Below, in pieces: positions 30,327 to 38,884 of a stretch of 64,000 nucleotides of DNA (its first letter is position 1; each line of letters begins with the position of its first letter). The stretch comes from Intrasporangium calvum DSM 43043 (GTDB lineage: Bacteria > Actinomycetota > Actinomycetes > Actinomycetales > Dermatophilaceae). Position numbers and translations under genes: made by a program. The DNA is taken from the NCBI RefSeq assembly GCF_000184685.1, contig NC_014830.1:744001-808000 (forward strand). Direction: 5' to 3'. The notes beneath the pieces were generated by a model, which saw only the letters and a program-made list of their open reading frames with translations, was not told the origin of the DNA and searched no databases.

Positions 30327-32221
30327 TTGGCCATCTCCTTCATGCTCTCGGCGACGGACGGGCGGACCGCCTGCGCGATGACGTCGGCGATCTCACTCGC
30401 CTGGAACGGCAGACCCCGAACCGCCGTGTGCGACTGGATGTCGACGAGGAACTCGGCGCGGAGCAGCATCGCGAGCTGGCCGAGGTTCATCTCGGGCACG
30501 ATGACGCGGCGGTAGCGGCGCAGCACCTCGCCCGTGTTGGAGGGGAAGGGGTTGAGGTGACGCAGGTGGGCGTGCGCCACCGACGTGCCGAGGGCCCGGG
30601 CGAGCCGGACACCCGCAGCGGTCGGGCCGTAGGTCGAGCCCCAGCCGAGGACGAGCAGCTCGGCGTCGCCGGTCGGGTCGTCGACCGCCAACGGCGGGAT
30701 CGTGTCGGCGATGCCGCTGATCTTCGCCTGACGCAGGCGCGTCATCTTGTCGTGGTTGTCCGGGTCGTACGAGATGTTGCCGGTGATGTCGGCCTTCTCG
30801 ATGCCACCGATGCGGTGCTCCAGACCCGGCGTGCCGGGGATCGCCCACGGTCGCGCCAAGGTCTGCGGGTCACGCTTGAACGGGTGGAAGACCGGCTCAC
30901 CGTCGGCCGTGACGTCGTTCGGCTCCGTCGCGAACTCGACCGTGAGGTCGGGGAGCTCGCTCGTCCTCGGCAGTCGCCAGGGCTCGGACCCGTTCGCGAG
31001 GTAGCCGTCGGACAGGATGAGGACCGGCGTGCGATAGACGGTCGCGATGCGCACCGCCTCGACCGCCATGTCGAAGCAGTCGGCGGGCGTGGCCGGCGCG
31101 ACGACCGCGACGGGGGACTCGCCGTTGCGGCCGAAGAGCGCCTGGAGGAGGTCGGCCTGCTCGGTCTTCGTCGGCAGCCCGGTCGAGGGCCCGCCGCGCT
31201 GGATGTCGATGACGATGAGGGGCAGCTCGAGCGAGACGGCCAGCCCGATCGTCTCGGCCTTGAGCGCGAGCCCGGGGCCGGACGTCGAGGTCACGCCGAG
31301 AGCGCCGGCGAAGGAGGCGCCCAGGGCGGAGCCCACACCGGCGATCTCGTCCTCGGCCTGGAACGTCACCACGCCGTAGCGCTTGAGGCCCGCGAGGGTG
31401 TGCAGGATGTCGGTGGCCGGCGTGATCGGGTAGGTCCCGAGGAAGAGCGGCAGCTTGGCGCGGTGGGCGGCCGCGACGAGGCCGAGCGACAGGGAGACGT
31501 TGCCCGTGATGTTGCGGTAGGTGCCCGCCTCCATCGGTGCGGGAGCCACCTCGTAGGACACGGAGAAGTCCTCTGTGGTCTCCCCGTAGTGGAACCCGGC
31601 GTGCAGCGCGGCGAGGTTCGCATCGAGGATCGCCGGGCGGGACGCGAACTTGGCCTTGAGGAAGCCTTCGGTGCCCTCGAGGGGGCGGGTGTAGAGCCAG
31701 GACAGGAGGCCGAGGGCGAACATGTTCTTCGCCCGCTCCTTCTCCTTGCGGGTCAGGTCCGTGTAGGCGGCCAACGCGTCGACCGTGATCGACGTCAGGG
31801 CAACCGGGTGCACGTGGTAGCTCTCCAGCGAGCCGTCCTCGAGCGGGTTCGCCGCGTAGCCGACCTTCGCGAGGTTTCGCTTGGTGAACTCGTCCGTGTT
31901 GATGATCACCGTGGCGCCGCGCGGCAGGTCCCGGAGGTTCGCCTTGAGGGCGGCCGGGTTCATCGCCACGAGGACGTCGGGTCGATCGCCCGGTGTCAGG
32001 ACATGGTGGTCGGCGAAGTGCAGCTGGAAGCTCGACACACCGGGCAAGGTGCCCTGAGGTGCGCGGATCTCCGCCGGGAAGTTCGGGAGGGTCGACAGGT
32101 CGTTGCCGAGCAACGCTGTCTGAGAGGTGAACCGATCGCCGGTCAACTGCATGCCGTCGCCGGAGTCCCCGGCGAAACGAATGACCACGCGATCGAGCTT
32201 CTGGACCAATTTGGTGCTCAT
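30323..32221 (-). CDS. korA: 2-oxoacid:ferredoxin oxidoreductase, alpha subunit (gamma-alpha fusion)
   Basis: A 632-residue fusion: an N-terminal gamma domain (VVIRFAGDSGDGMQLTGDRF to about residue 195) joined to the alpha pyrimidine-binding domain (NVSLSLGLVAAAHRAKLPLFLGTYPITPATD onwards) and the C-terminal transketolase-like domain (LGWGSTYGPTAAGVRLARAL). The linker and domain order match the aerobic KorAB of mycobacteria and streptomycetes. It forms a tetramer with KorB. The next gene on the other side, nuoA of operon 2, starts 334 bases away on the opposite strand, so the two transcription units share a control region. Confidence 0.93.
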   Translation of the reverse strand: MSTKLVQKLDRVVIRFAGDSGDGMQLTGDRFTSQTALLGNDLSTLPNFPAEIRAPQGTLPGVSSFQLHFADHHVLTPGDRPDVLVAMNPAALKANLRDLPRGATVIINTDEFTKRNLAKVGYAANPLEDGSLESYHVHPVALTSITVDALAAYTDLTRKEKERAKNMFALGLLSWLYTRPLEGTEGFLKAKFASRPAILDANLAALHAGFHYGETTEDFSVSYEVAPAPMEAGTYRNITGNVSLSLGLVAAAHRAKLPLFLGTYPITPATDILHTLAGLKRYGVVTFQAEDEIAGVGSALGASFAGALGVTSTSGPGLALKAETIGLAVSLELPLIVIDIQRGGPSTGLPTKTEQADLLQALFGRNGESPVAVVAPATPADCFDMAVEAVRIATVYRTPVLILSDGYLANGSEPWRLPRTSELPDLTVEFATEPNDVTADGEPVFHPFKRDPQTLARPWAIPGTPGLEHRIGGIEKADITGNISYDPDNHDKMTRLRQAKISGIADTIPPLAVDDPTGDAELLVLGWGSTYGPTAAGVRLARALGTSVAHAHLRHLNPFPSNTGEVLRRYRRVIVPEMNLGQLAMLLRAEFLVDIQSHTAVRGLPFQASEIADVIAQAVRPSVAESMKEMAK

Positions 32222-32312
32222 GCTCTGCGACGTCCTAAGCGCTCCTAGACACTGGCCGGGGGGCTTCCCATCAGGCCATCACCCATGCTAGGCCGCGAAA
32301 CGTCCATGTTCG

Positions 32313-32335
32313 TGCAGGTTGTCATTTCACCTACA
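32313..32335. promoter_or_regulatory. Candidate operator upstream of korAB
   Basis: Inverted repeat TGCAGGT-N9-ACCTACA with six of seven arm positions matching, centred about 46 bases before the predicted korA transcript start. The regulator is unknown. Confidence 0.3.
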
Positions 32336-32542
32336 GATTGATGCGCCGAGCCGGGGTGGACCGCTAACATCGCCCGCTCCGCCATCTGTCGTGCGAAAAG
32401 CGCAAACCTGCTGGTCCCGAGGGTGCCTCGCGGTCCGGGCCGAGCTGCTGGTCCGACGGCGCCAGGCCGCCTCGGGTCGAACGTGATCTAGCCGACACCC
32501 CGGTGCCGGGTGACCACCCCTTCCCTTCGGTGCGCGCGTCGC

Positions 32543-32548
32543 TAGGCT
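32543..32548 (+). promoter_or_regulatory. Leaderless -10 box of nuo operon 2
   Basis: TAGGCT followed by seven bases and the ATG of nuoA; a transcript would start at or next to the start codon. Confidence 0.55.
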
Positions 32549-32555
32549 GACGGCC

Positions 32556-32915
32556 ATGTCCGGTTATGTCGTCGTCGCTGCTGTCATCGGAGCTGGGCTA
32601 CTGCTCGTGACGGCCGCGATGATCGCCCGACGCCTGTTCGCACCCCACGTGCCCCACCTGGCCAAGCTCACGACCTACGAGTCAGGTGTGGACCCGGTGG
32701 GCGAGGGGTGGGCGCAGACGAAGGTGCGCTACTTCGTCTTCTCCTTCCTCTACGTCGTCTTCGCGGTGGACGCCATATACCTGTTCCCCTGGGCCCATGT
32801 GCTGCGGTCGCCGGATCTCGGCGTCGCCAGCCTCGTCGAGATGACGATCTTCATCGCCGTGATCGTCCTCGGCCTGGCCCATGCGGCCCGCCGCGGTCTG
32901 CTGAGGTGGGTGTGA
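32556..32915 (+). CDS. nuoA: NADH-quinone oxidoreductase subunit A, second copy
   Basis: First gene of the second, shorter nuo operon; 119 residues with three helices. The conserved loop is [11 protein letters not shown], in which the NuoA Cys (YECG in copy 1) is replaced by Ser, followed by [23 protein letters not shown]. The replaced Cys lies close to the quinone channel in known complex I structures. The ATG stands seven bases after TAGGCT, suggesting leaderless translation. The stop shares a base with the nuoB start. Confidence 0.93.
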   Translation: MSGYVVVAAVIGAGLLLVTAAMIARRLFAPHVPHLAKLTTYESGVDPVGEGWAQTKVRYFVFSFLYVVFAVDAIYLFPWAHVLRSPDLGVASLVEMTIFIAVIVLGLAHAARRGLLRWV

Positions 32916-33580
32916 TGTCGGAGCCGGTCGCGCTGCCGATGCCGATGATCCGGCCCGTCGAAGGCCGGATGGGAGTTCTCGGCGAGCACGCCCCCAAGCC
33001 GATCAAGGTTCTCCTCAACTGGGGTCGGCGCTACTCGCTCTGGGTCTTCAACTTCGGCCTGGCCTGCTGCGCCATCGAGTTCATCGCCACCTCGATGGCT
33101 CGGCACGACTTCATGCGACTCGGGGTCATCCCCTTCGCACCCGGACCCCGCCAGGCCGACCTGATGATCGTCTCGGGCACGGTCACCGACAAGATGGCCC
33201 CGGCGATCCGCCGCCTCTACGACCAGATGCCGGAGCCGAAGTACGTCATCTCGTTCGGTGCCTGCGCCAACTCGGGCGGCCCCTACTGGGACTCGTACTC
33301 CGTGACGAAGGGAGTCGACACGGTGATCCCGGTCGACGTCTACGTGCCCGGCTGCCCCCCGCGGCCGGAGGCACTGCTGCACGGCATCATCCGCCTCCAG
33401 GAGCAGATCGCGCAGGAGCGGCTGTCAGCAGCGAAGGTTCGCGGCCGGTACGCCGGCACCCGACTCGCGACAGCGGGCGACGTGAACCGTCCGCTGGTGG
33501 GCAAGCCTGCGGCTGCTCCGGAGGCGTCCGTTGCTCCTGGACCGCGAGCCGCCGGCGAAGCGACCGGTGACCGCTCGTGA
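32915..33580 (+). CDS. nuoB: NADH-quinone oxidoreductase subunit B, second copy
   Basis: N2-cluster subunit, 221 residues. All four ligands are kept: Cys51-Cys52 (GLACCAIEF), Cys117 (GACANSGG) and Cys147 (PGCPPRPE). The N-terminus carries about 15 extra residues ([20 protein letters not shown]) and the C-terminus a 50-residue Ala-rich tail compared with copy 1. ATG 32915 overlaps the nuoA stop; the earlier open frame is a shadow in nuoA. Retention of the cluster means electrons can still reach a quinone site or another acceptor. Confidence 0.94.
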   Translation: MSEPVALPMPMIRPVEGRMGVLGEHAPKPIKVLLNWGRRYSLWVFNFGLACCAIEFIATSMARHDFMRLGVIPFAPGPRQADLMIVSGTVTDKMAPAIRRLYDQMPEPKYVISFGACANSGGPYWDSYSVTKGVDTVIPVDVYVPGCPPRPEALLHGIIRLQEQIAQERLSAAKVRGRYAGTRLATAGDVNRPLVGKPAAAPEASVAPGPRAAGEATGDRS

Positions 33581-34119
33581 AGGTCACCGCCGTCCGCGAC
33601 GTCCCCTTCGGTGAGTGGTCCTCGACGGTCCTCGTGCTGCGTGACGAGGGCTACTCGTTCTTCGACTGGCTGACGGCCGTCGACCAGACCGACGCCACGG
33701 CGGAGACGCAGGGTGAGGACGCCGTCGCCGGTTTCGACATCTACTGCCACCTGGCGAGGGTCGCTGCGCCGGGGTCGCTCGAGTCCGTGCTCCTGCGCAC
33801 CCGTGCACCCGAGGGGCTGCCCGTCCCCTCGATCACCGGAGCGTTCCCCGGGGCTGCCTGGCACGAGCGCGAGACCTTCGAGATGTTCGGGATCGAGTTC
33901 GACGGTTTCACCGACCGGAGCGGCGAGGGCCTTCGGCCGCTGCTCCTGCCCGACGGTTTCGAGGGCTACCCGCTTCGCAAGTCCTTCGTCCTCACGTCGC
34001 GCGCCTCGAAGCCGTGGCCCGGGGCGAAGGAGCCGGGCGAGGGTCATGGCGGTGGGGCCCCGAGCCGCCGCCGCGTCCAAGCACCCGGCGTGCCCGGGCC
34101 GGAGTGGGGGCCCCGATGA
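33577..34119 (+). CDS. nuoC: NADH-quinone oxidoreductase subunit C, second copy
   Basis: Short NuoC, 180 residues. The signature is [17 protein letters not shown] followed by [18 protein letters not shown]. It lacks the N-terminal extension of copy 1 and ends in about 40 hydrophilic residues. It is not fused to NuoD: none of the NuoD sequence (such as QHPSTHG) follows, and nuoH begins at its stop. GTG 33577 overlaps nuoB by four bases. Confidence 0.92.
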   Translation: MKVTAVRDVPFGEWSSTVLVLRDEGYSFFDWLTAVDQTDATAETQGEDAVAGFDIYCHLARVAAPGSLESVLLRTRAPEGLPVPSITGAFPGAAWHERETFEMFGIEFDGFTDRSGEGLRPLLLPDGFEGYPLRKSFVLTSRASKPWPGAKEPGEGHGGGAPSRRRVQAPGVPGPEWGPR

Positions 34120-35084
34120 CCGCGGGCTGGACCGTCCTCGAAGTCGTGCTGCGGGCCGTCGCCGTGCTCGCCGCGTTCCTCGTCCTTCCGCTGCTCGTGG
34201 GGCAGACCGAGCACAAGGTCATGGCGCACATGCAGGGTCGGCTGGGGCCGATGTACGCCGGCGGGTACCACGGCTGGGCCCAGCTGGTCGCCGACGCGGT
34301 GAAGTTCATCCAGAAGGAGGACATCACCCCGGCGCGAGCGGACCGCGGCGTGTTCCGGCTGGCCCCCTTCGTGGCCCTGATCCCCTACCTCGTCGCGATG
34401 GCGGTCATCCCGCTCACGCCGACGATCGTGGGAGCAGATGTCCCCGGCAGTGCGCTCCTCGTGCTCGCGGCCACGGGCGTCGGCATCATCGGCACCCTGA
34501 TGGGCGGCTGGGCCTCGGCGAGCAAGTACTCCATGCTCGGCGCGATGCGGGCCGCCGCCCAGCTCGTCAGCTACGAGCTGCCGATGGTCCTCGCCGTGGC
34601 CTCCGTCGCGCTGGCGGCGGGCACCCTGTCCCTCGTCGGCATCGCCGAGGCGTGGACGCCGTGGTGGCTGCTGTGGCAGGCGCCGGGCGCCTTCGTGTTC
34701 CTCGTCGCAGCGATCGCGGAGCTCCAGCGCCCTCCCTTCGACATGCCGATCGCTGACTCTGAGCTCGTCTTCGGCATCTTCACCGAGTACACCGGGCTGC
34801 GGTTCGCCTTCTTCCTGCTCGCCGAGTACGCCGGCATCGTCCTGTTCTCCCTCATGTTCGCGGTCCTCTGGCTCGGCGGCTGGGCCGGCCCCTTCGAGGG
34901 CGCTCTCGGCTGGCTCTGGACCGTGCTCAAGGCCTATGCGATCGCCGTGATCGTCATCTGGTTGCGGGTCTCCTGGCCTCGGCTCCGTGAGGACCAGCTC
35001 CAGCGTCTCGCGTGGGTGTGGCTCGTCCCGATCGCGTTGCTCCAGCTCGCGATCACGGCAGTGGGTGTGGTGATGATGCAGTGA
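34116..35084 (+). CDS. nuoH: NADH-quinone oxidoreductase subunit H, second copy
   Basis: Membrane Q-chamber subunit, 322 residues, about eight helices, without the long tail of copy 1. Conserved loops are changed in detail: [22 protein letters not shown] replaces the usual ERR...GPNR..GPFG, while [14 protein letters not shown] and [20 protein letters not shown] keep the KEDI and RPPFD/E motifs. The GPMYAGGYH version is close to that of ferredoxin-type and hydrogenase-related NuoH proteins only in a general sense. ATG 34116 overlaps nuoC by four bases. Confidence 0.93.
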   Translation: MTAGWTVLEVVLRAVAVLAAFLVLPLLVGQTEHKVMAHMQGRLGPMYAGGYHGWAQLVADAVKFIQKEDITPARADRGVFRLAPFVALIPYLVAMAVIPLTPTIVGADVPGSALLVLAATGVGIIGTLMGGWASASKYSMLGAMRAAAQLVSYELPMVLAVASVALAAGTLSLVGIAEAWTPWWLLWQAPGAFVFLVAAIAELQRPPFDMPIADSELVFGIFTEYTGLRFAFFLLAEYAGIVLFSLMFAVLWLGGWAGPFEGALGWLWTVLKAYAIAVIVIWLRVSWPRLREDQLQRLAWVWLVPIALLQLAITAVGVVMMQ

Positions 35085-36070
35085 CCGAGCAGACGAACGC
35101 CGAGCAGACCGGCACGGAGGCGGTGGACGCCGACCCCGCCGACCGTGGCACAGCCGACCCCGGGCTGCCGCAACCCGAGTCGGGTCCCGAGCCCACCGGA
35201 CGGCAACCGAGCGTCCCGGAGGCGGGAAAACACCGCTCCCACCGGACCGAGCCTTCGGCTGGGAGCAAGCCCAGCGGCATACTCCCCGGTCTGGTCAAGG
35301 GGCTCGCGGCGACGGCGCGCACGCTGACCCGCCACGCGCACACGGCGGAGTACCCCGACGTCATGCCCAAGCTGCCGCCCCGCACGCGCGGCGTCATCGC
35401 GCTCACCGAGGAGAACTGCACGTCGTGCATGCTGTGCGCGCGCGAGTGCCCCGACTGGTGCATCTACATCGACTCGCACAAGGAGGAGATCCCCGCGACG
35501 ACCGAGGGCGGACGGGCGCGCCAGCGCAACGTGCTCGACCGGTTCGCGATCGACTTCTCGCTGTGCATGTACTGCGGGATCTGCGTGGAGGTCTGCCCGT
35601 TCGACGCGCTCTGGTGGAGCCCCGAGTTCGAGTACGCCGAGCTCGACATCCGCGAGCTGGTCCACGAGAAGGACCGGCTCGGCGCCTGGATGGCAACCGT
35701 GCCCCCGCCCGCGGCGCTCGACCCGGCCAGCGCCGACCCGGCCGAGCTCGTGGCCGCCTCCAAGCCGCCACGCCCGGCCCGACCGGCAGCCGGCGAGGGC
35801 GACCCCGCACCGGCGCGGGTGCGGCCGGCTCGGCCCGTTCCCGCGGACGGTGCTGCGGCAGCGCGCCCGCGCCGCGAGCCACGGCCGGCACCCGGCGCGG
35901 CCGCTTCGGCGCCGGCTCCCGACCCGTCCCCCACGGCGAGCCCGCCCGCGGAACCGCCGCCGCCCGCGGAACCGCCGCCCCCCGCGGCCGCCGAAGCAGC
36001 ACCACCAGCACCACCAGCACCACCGGCGCCGCCGACTGCGGCCCCGTCGGACGAGGACGGTGGGGCATGA
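35081..36070 (+). CDS. nuoI: NADH-quinone oxidoreductase subunit I, second copy, with long tails
   Basis: Two-[4Fe-4S] ferredoxin-like subunit, 329 residues, much longer than the usual 150-200. Ligand sets are [12 protein letters not shown] and [12 protein letters not shown] in the core (about residues 105-180). The N-terminal 65 residues are low-complexity and contain a reverse copy of the 14-bp motif (35269-35282, read as KPSGI). The last 110 residues are almost only Ala, Pro, Arg and Glu, with repeated [13 protein letters not shown] and APPAPPAPP. With no NuoE, F or G in the operon, this subunit is the likely electron entry. GTG 35081 overlaps nuoH. Confidence 0.92.
   Translation: MTEQTNAEQTGTEAVDADPADRGTADPGLPQPESGPEPTGRQPSVPEAGKHRSHRTEPSAGSKPSGILPGLVKGLAATARTLTRHAHTAEYPDVMPKLPPRTRGVIALTEENCTSCMLCARECPDWCIYIDSHKEEIPATTEGGRARQRNVLDRFAIDFSLCMYCGICVEVCPFDALWWSPEFEYAELDIRELVHEKDRLGAWMATVPPPAALDPASADPAELVAASKPPRPARPAAGEGDPAPARVRPARPVPADGAAAARPRREPRPAPGAAASAPAPDPSPTASPPAEPPPPAEPPPPAAAEAAPPAPPAPPAPPTAAPSDEDGGA
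35269..35282 (-). repeat. Dispersed 14-bp motif, exact copy in nuoI of operon 2
   Basis: Reverse-strand exact copy within the N-terminal extension of NuoI; read there as KPSGI, a third translation frame of the same DNA motif. Confidence 0.75.
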
Positions 36071-36585
36071 CCTCCCGTGAGATCGCCTTTCTCATCGTCG
36101 GCACCATCACCGCCCTGTGCGCCATCCTCGCGGTGACGACCAAGCAGGTGGTGCATGCCGCCCTGTGGCTGCTCGTGTCGCTCGGCGCGCTCGCCGGCGC
36201 CTACGTCGTGCTCGGCCAGGAGCTGGTCGGCATCGTGCAGCTGCTCGTGTACGTCGGGGCCATCGTCGTCCTGGTCCTCTTCGCCCTGATGCTCACCCGG
36301 GCGCCGATCGGTCGCCACTCCGAGATCGACACGCCGCGCTGGGAGCGCGTCCTCGCCAGCGCGCTGGGCGGGGCCACGACGGCGTTGCTCGCCGCGGTCC
36401 TCCTGCCGATGTTCGCGTCGGCCCGGCTGGCTGAGGACGCCCCGGCCACCCCGGCGATCGGCGAGGCCATCTTCGGCACGTGGGTCTGGCCGTTCGAGCT
36501 GCTGTCCGTGCTCCTGCTCGTCGCTCTCGTCACGGCGTTCGCCGTGTCGCGCATCGTGCTCCACCACGAGGGGGAGGCGTCGTGA
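36067..36585 (+). CDS. nuoJ: NADH-quinone oxidoreductase subunit J, second copy
   Basis: Five-helix membrane subunit, 172 residues, normal length and without the long tail of copy 1. The conserved helix reads [23 protein letters not shown], with the GA(I/V) bulge region intact. ATG 36067 overlaps the nuoI stop by four bases; the upstream open frame is a shadow in the nuoI tail. The stop overlaps nuoK by four bases. Confidence 0.93.
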   Translation: MTSREIAFLIVGTITALCAILAVTTKQVVHAALWLLVSLGALAGAYVVLGQELVGIVQLLVYVGAIVVLVLFALMLTRAPIGRHSEIDTPRWERVLASALGGATTALLAAVLLPMFASARLAEDAPATPAIGEAIFGTWVWPFELLSVLLLVALVTAFAVSRIVLHHEGEAS

Positions 36586-37004
36586 GCCTCGTCTACCCGG
36601 CCGCGCTCGCCGCCCTGCTCGCCGGGACCGGGGTGTACGGCGTCCTCGCCCGGCGCAACGCGGTGCTCATGCTCATCGGGGTCGAGCTGATCCTCAACGC
36701 CGCCAACCTCCTCTTCGTCACGGCGGGGTCCAGGTCGGGCATCCCCTTCGCCGCCGGGCCGGTCCTCGCGCTCTTCGTCATCACGATCGCCGCTGCGGAA
36801 GTCGTCGTGGCGCTGGCCATCATCATGGTGATGTTCCGTCGCTTCGGCCACATCGACCTGACGGCCACGCCGGACCTGACGGAGGACCCGGACGACCCCA
36901 TGGGGGAGTCGTCAGGTGAGTGGATCGGTGAGCCGATCGAGGAGTCAACGGGCGAGGAACCGGCAGCCTCGCCGGACCGCCCTGTCGCGGAGGAGGTCTC
37001 ATGA
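36582..37004 (+). CDS. nuoK: NADH-quinone oxidoreductase subunit K, second copy
   Basis: Small antiporter-related subunit, 140 residues. The three-helix core keeps both membrane glutamates (GVELILNAANLLFV and AAAEVVVALAIIMVMFR). After residue 100 a 40-residue acidic tail (DLTEDPDDPMGESSGEW...) follows, which copy 1 lacks. GTG 36582 overlaps nuoJ, and the stop overlaps nuoL by four bases. Confidence 0.93.
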   Translation: MSLVYPAALAALLAGTGVYGVLARRNAVLMLIGVELILNAANLLFVTAGSRSGIPFAAGPVLALFVITIAAAEVVVALAIIMVMFRRFGHIDLTATPDLTEDPDDPMGESSGEWIGEPIEESTGEEPAASPDRPVAEEVS

Positions 37005-38884
37005 CCTGGGTCGTGCGGCTGATCGTCCTGCTTCCCGCGCTGGCCGGCCTCGCGGGCCTGCTCGCGCGGCGGCAGCGGGTCGTCGCGGCCGGGATCGCCG
37101 TCGGCGCCTCCTTCGCCGTCACGCTCCTGGCGCTCGCCCAGTGGGTCTCGCCCTTGCGCACGGCCGACATCGACTCCCTCGGTGGTCTGCCGCTTCTCGA
37201 CCTCAGCGTCCCGCTGCACCTCCTCTCCGACCGTCTCTCGGGCTTGGTCAGCTTCGTCGTCGCCCTCGTCGTCCTCGCGATCCAGGTCTTCACCGTCTGG
37301 TACCTCCGCGAGGACCGGCGCTACGGCCAGTTCTCCGCGACGGTGTCCCTCTTCGCTGCCGGGATGCTCCTCGTCGTCCAGTCGGCCGACCTGGCGCTGA
37401 CCCTCGTCGGCTGGGAGATCATGGGCTGGTGCTCGTGGCTGCTCATCGGCCACGACACGGAGCGCTACGCCGCCAGGCGTGCCGCCTACAAGGCGTTCAT
37501 CGTCACCCGCGTGGCGGACATCGGCATGGTCGTCGGCCTCGTGGCGCTGGCTGTGCGAGCCGGCAGCACCGACCTGCTCGACGTCCTGACGATGACGGAC
37601 AGCGACGGCCTGCTCACCGTGGGCCTCATCGGCGTCCTCATCGGCGTCGCGGGCAAGTCGGGCCTGTTCCCGTTCCACGACTGGCTCCCGGATGCCATGG
37701 AGGGCCCGACCCCCGCGTCGGCCCTCATCCACGCGGCGACGATGGTCGCCGCCGGCTCGTACGTCATCGGGCGCTTCTTCTCCCTCTATGCGATCGATGA
37801 CGCCGCCCGGCTGCTCCTCGCGGTCCTCGCGGCCGTCACGATGGTGTATGCCGCTGTGCTCGCTTTCGCACAGAGCGACGTCAAGCGGTTGCTGGCCTAC
37901 TCGACGCTGAGCCAGATCGCCATCATGCTCGGGGCGCTCGCGGCGGCTCCGGCCGAGGTCGGCGCGACCCCGGCGATCTCGCACCTCGTCGGCCACGCCT
38001 TCTTCAAGGCCCTCCTCTTCCTCGGGGTCGGCTGGCTCGCCGTCCTCGCGGGCGGAACCGCCGTGGCGCGGATGCGCGGCGGGCTCCGCCGGCGCGGTGC
38101 CCTCCGCTGGTCCATCGCCCTCGGCCTCGCCGCGCTCGCCGGCGTCCCACCGCTCATCGGCTTCTTCACGAAGGAGACCGTCATCGACACCGCCTTCGAG
38201 GGCGTCGCGAAGGGGGTCGGGCTCGGCGCCTGGCTCGTTCTCGTGGCCCTCCTGGTCACCGTGGTTCTCACCGCCGCCTACTGCATGCGGGCCTGGCTGC
38301 TGCTCGACGGGCCGCTGGCGGACCCGGGTCCTGACGAGTCGGCGGTGGACGTCGCCGACGCCCTCGACCCGGCCCACCCGGCGACCCACGCTGCAGCGCA
38401 CGCCGACCATGCGCCGATCACCATGTCGGCGGCCCTGGCCGTCGTAGCGCTCGCCGTCCTCACCGTGGTCGGCACGCTCTTCCTCACCGGGATCAGCGGG
38501 GCGATCCACGTCGGGATCACCACAGCGGTCCTGTCCGTCCTCCTCATCGCGGGAGCTGCCCTCGCCGTCTGGGTCGCCAGCCGACACGGCCGCGAAGATG
38601 CCGCCGACCGACTGCCGGCTGCAGTTCGGGTCGGCGCCGCGCGCGGCTTCGGAGCGGACGCGGCCTACGCCCGCTTCGGGACCGGCGTGGTCCGGATCGC
38701 CCGGGTCGTCGTCATGCTCGACCGCGACGTGGTCGACGCCTACCCTCGCGCGACCGCCGTGACGGCGCGGAGCCTCGGGCGATTCGGGGAGCGAGCCCAT
38801 CGGGCCATCCCGTCCCTGGCCCTCGTCGGCCTCGTCGTCGGTGTCGGCCTCGTCGTCGGCCTGGGGGTGGCGACATGGCTCTGA
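37001..38884 (+). CDS. nuoL: NADH-quinone oxidoreductase subunit L, second copy
   Basis: Antiporter-like pumping subunit, 627 residues. The lysine/broken-helix region is GKSGLFPFHDWLPDAMEGPT followed by [19 protein letters not shown], and the Glu helix is LTLVGWEIMGWCSWLLIG, so the pumping residues are kept. A hydrophilic loop with a His-rich stretch (AHPATHAAAHADHAP, about residues 460-475) is an addition. The C-terminal anchor helix is present. A one-mismatch copy of the 14-bp motif (37846-37859) lies within. It overlaps nuoM by ten bases. Confidence 0.93.
   Translation: MTWVVRLIVLLPALAGLAGLLARRQRVVAAGIAVGASFAVTLLALAQWVSPLRTADIDSLGGLPLLDLSVPLHLLSDRLSGLVSFVVALVVLAIQVFTVWYLREDRRYGQFSATVSLFAAGMLLVVQSADLALTLVGWEIMGWCSWLLIGHDTERYAARRAAYKAFIVTRVADIGMVVGLVALAVRAGSTDLLDVLTMTDSDGLLTVGLIGVLIGVAGKSGLFPFHDWLPDAMEGPTPASALIHAATMVAAGSYVIGRFFSLYAIDDAARLLLAVLAAVTMVYAAVLAFAQSDVKRLLAYSTLSQIAIMLGALAAAPAEVGATPAISHLVGHAFFKALLFLGVGWLAVLAGGTAVARMRGGLRRRGALRWSIALGLAALAGVPPLIGFFTKETVIDTAFEGVAKGVGLGAWLVLVALLVTVVLTAAYCMRAWLLLDGPLADPGPDESAVDVADALDPAHPATHAAAHADHAPITMSAALAVVALAVLTVVGTLFLTGISGAIHVGITTAVLSVLLIAGAALAVWVASRHGREDAADRLPAAVRVGAARGFGADAAYARFGTGVVRIARVVVMLDRDVVDAYPRATAVTARSLGRFGERAHRAIPSLALVGLVVGVGLVVGLGVATWL

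Larger units (their letters stand above)
32222..32555. other. Divergent control region korA / nuo operon 2 (334 bp, no gene)
   Basis: No coding frame is convincing here. Towards korA, a minus-strand TAGCAT (32285-32290) could be a -10 box. Next to it is an imperfect inverted repeat, TGCAGGT-N9-ACCTACA (32313-32335). Towards nuoA, the only clear signal is TAGGCT seven bases before the ATG. The middle (about 32340-32540) shows nothing I can name. Confidence 0.5.

Noticed and set aside
33577-35084. Possible hidden or fused nuoD in operon 2
   Set aside because: No NuoD motif (such as QHPSTHG) is seen in any frame between nuoC and nuoH, and these two genes overlap by four bases.
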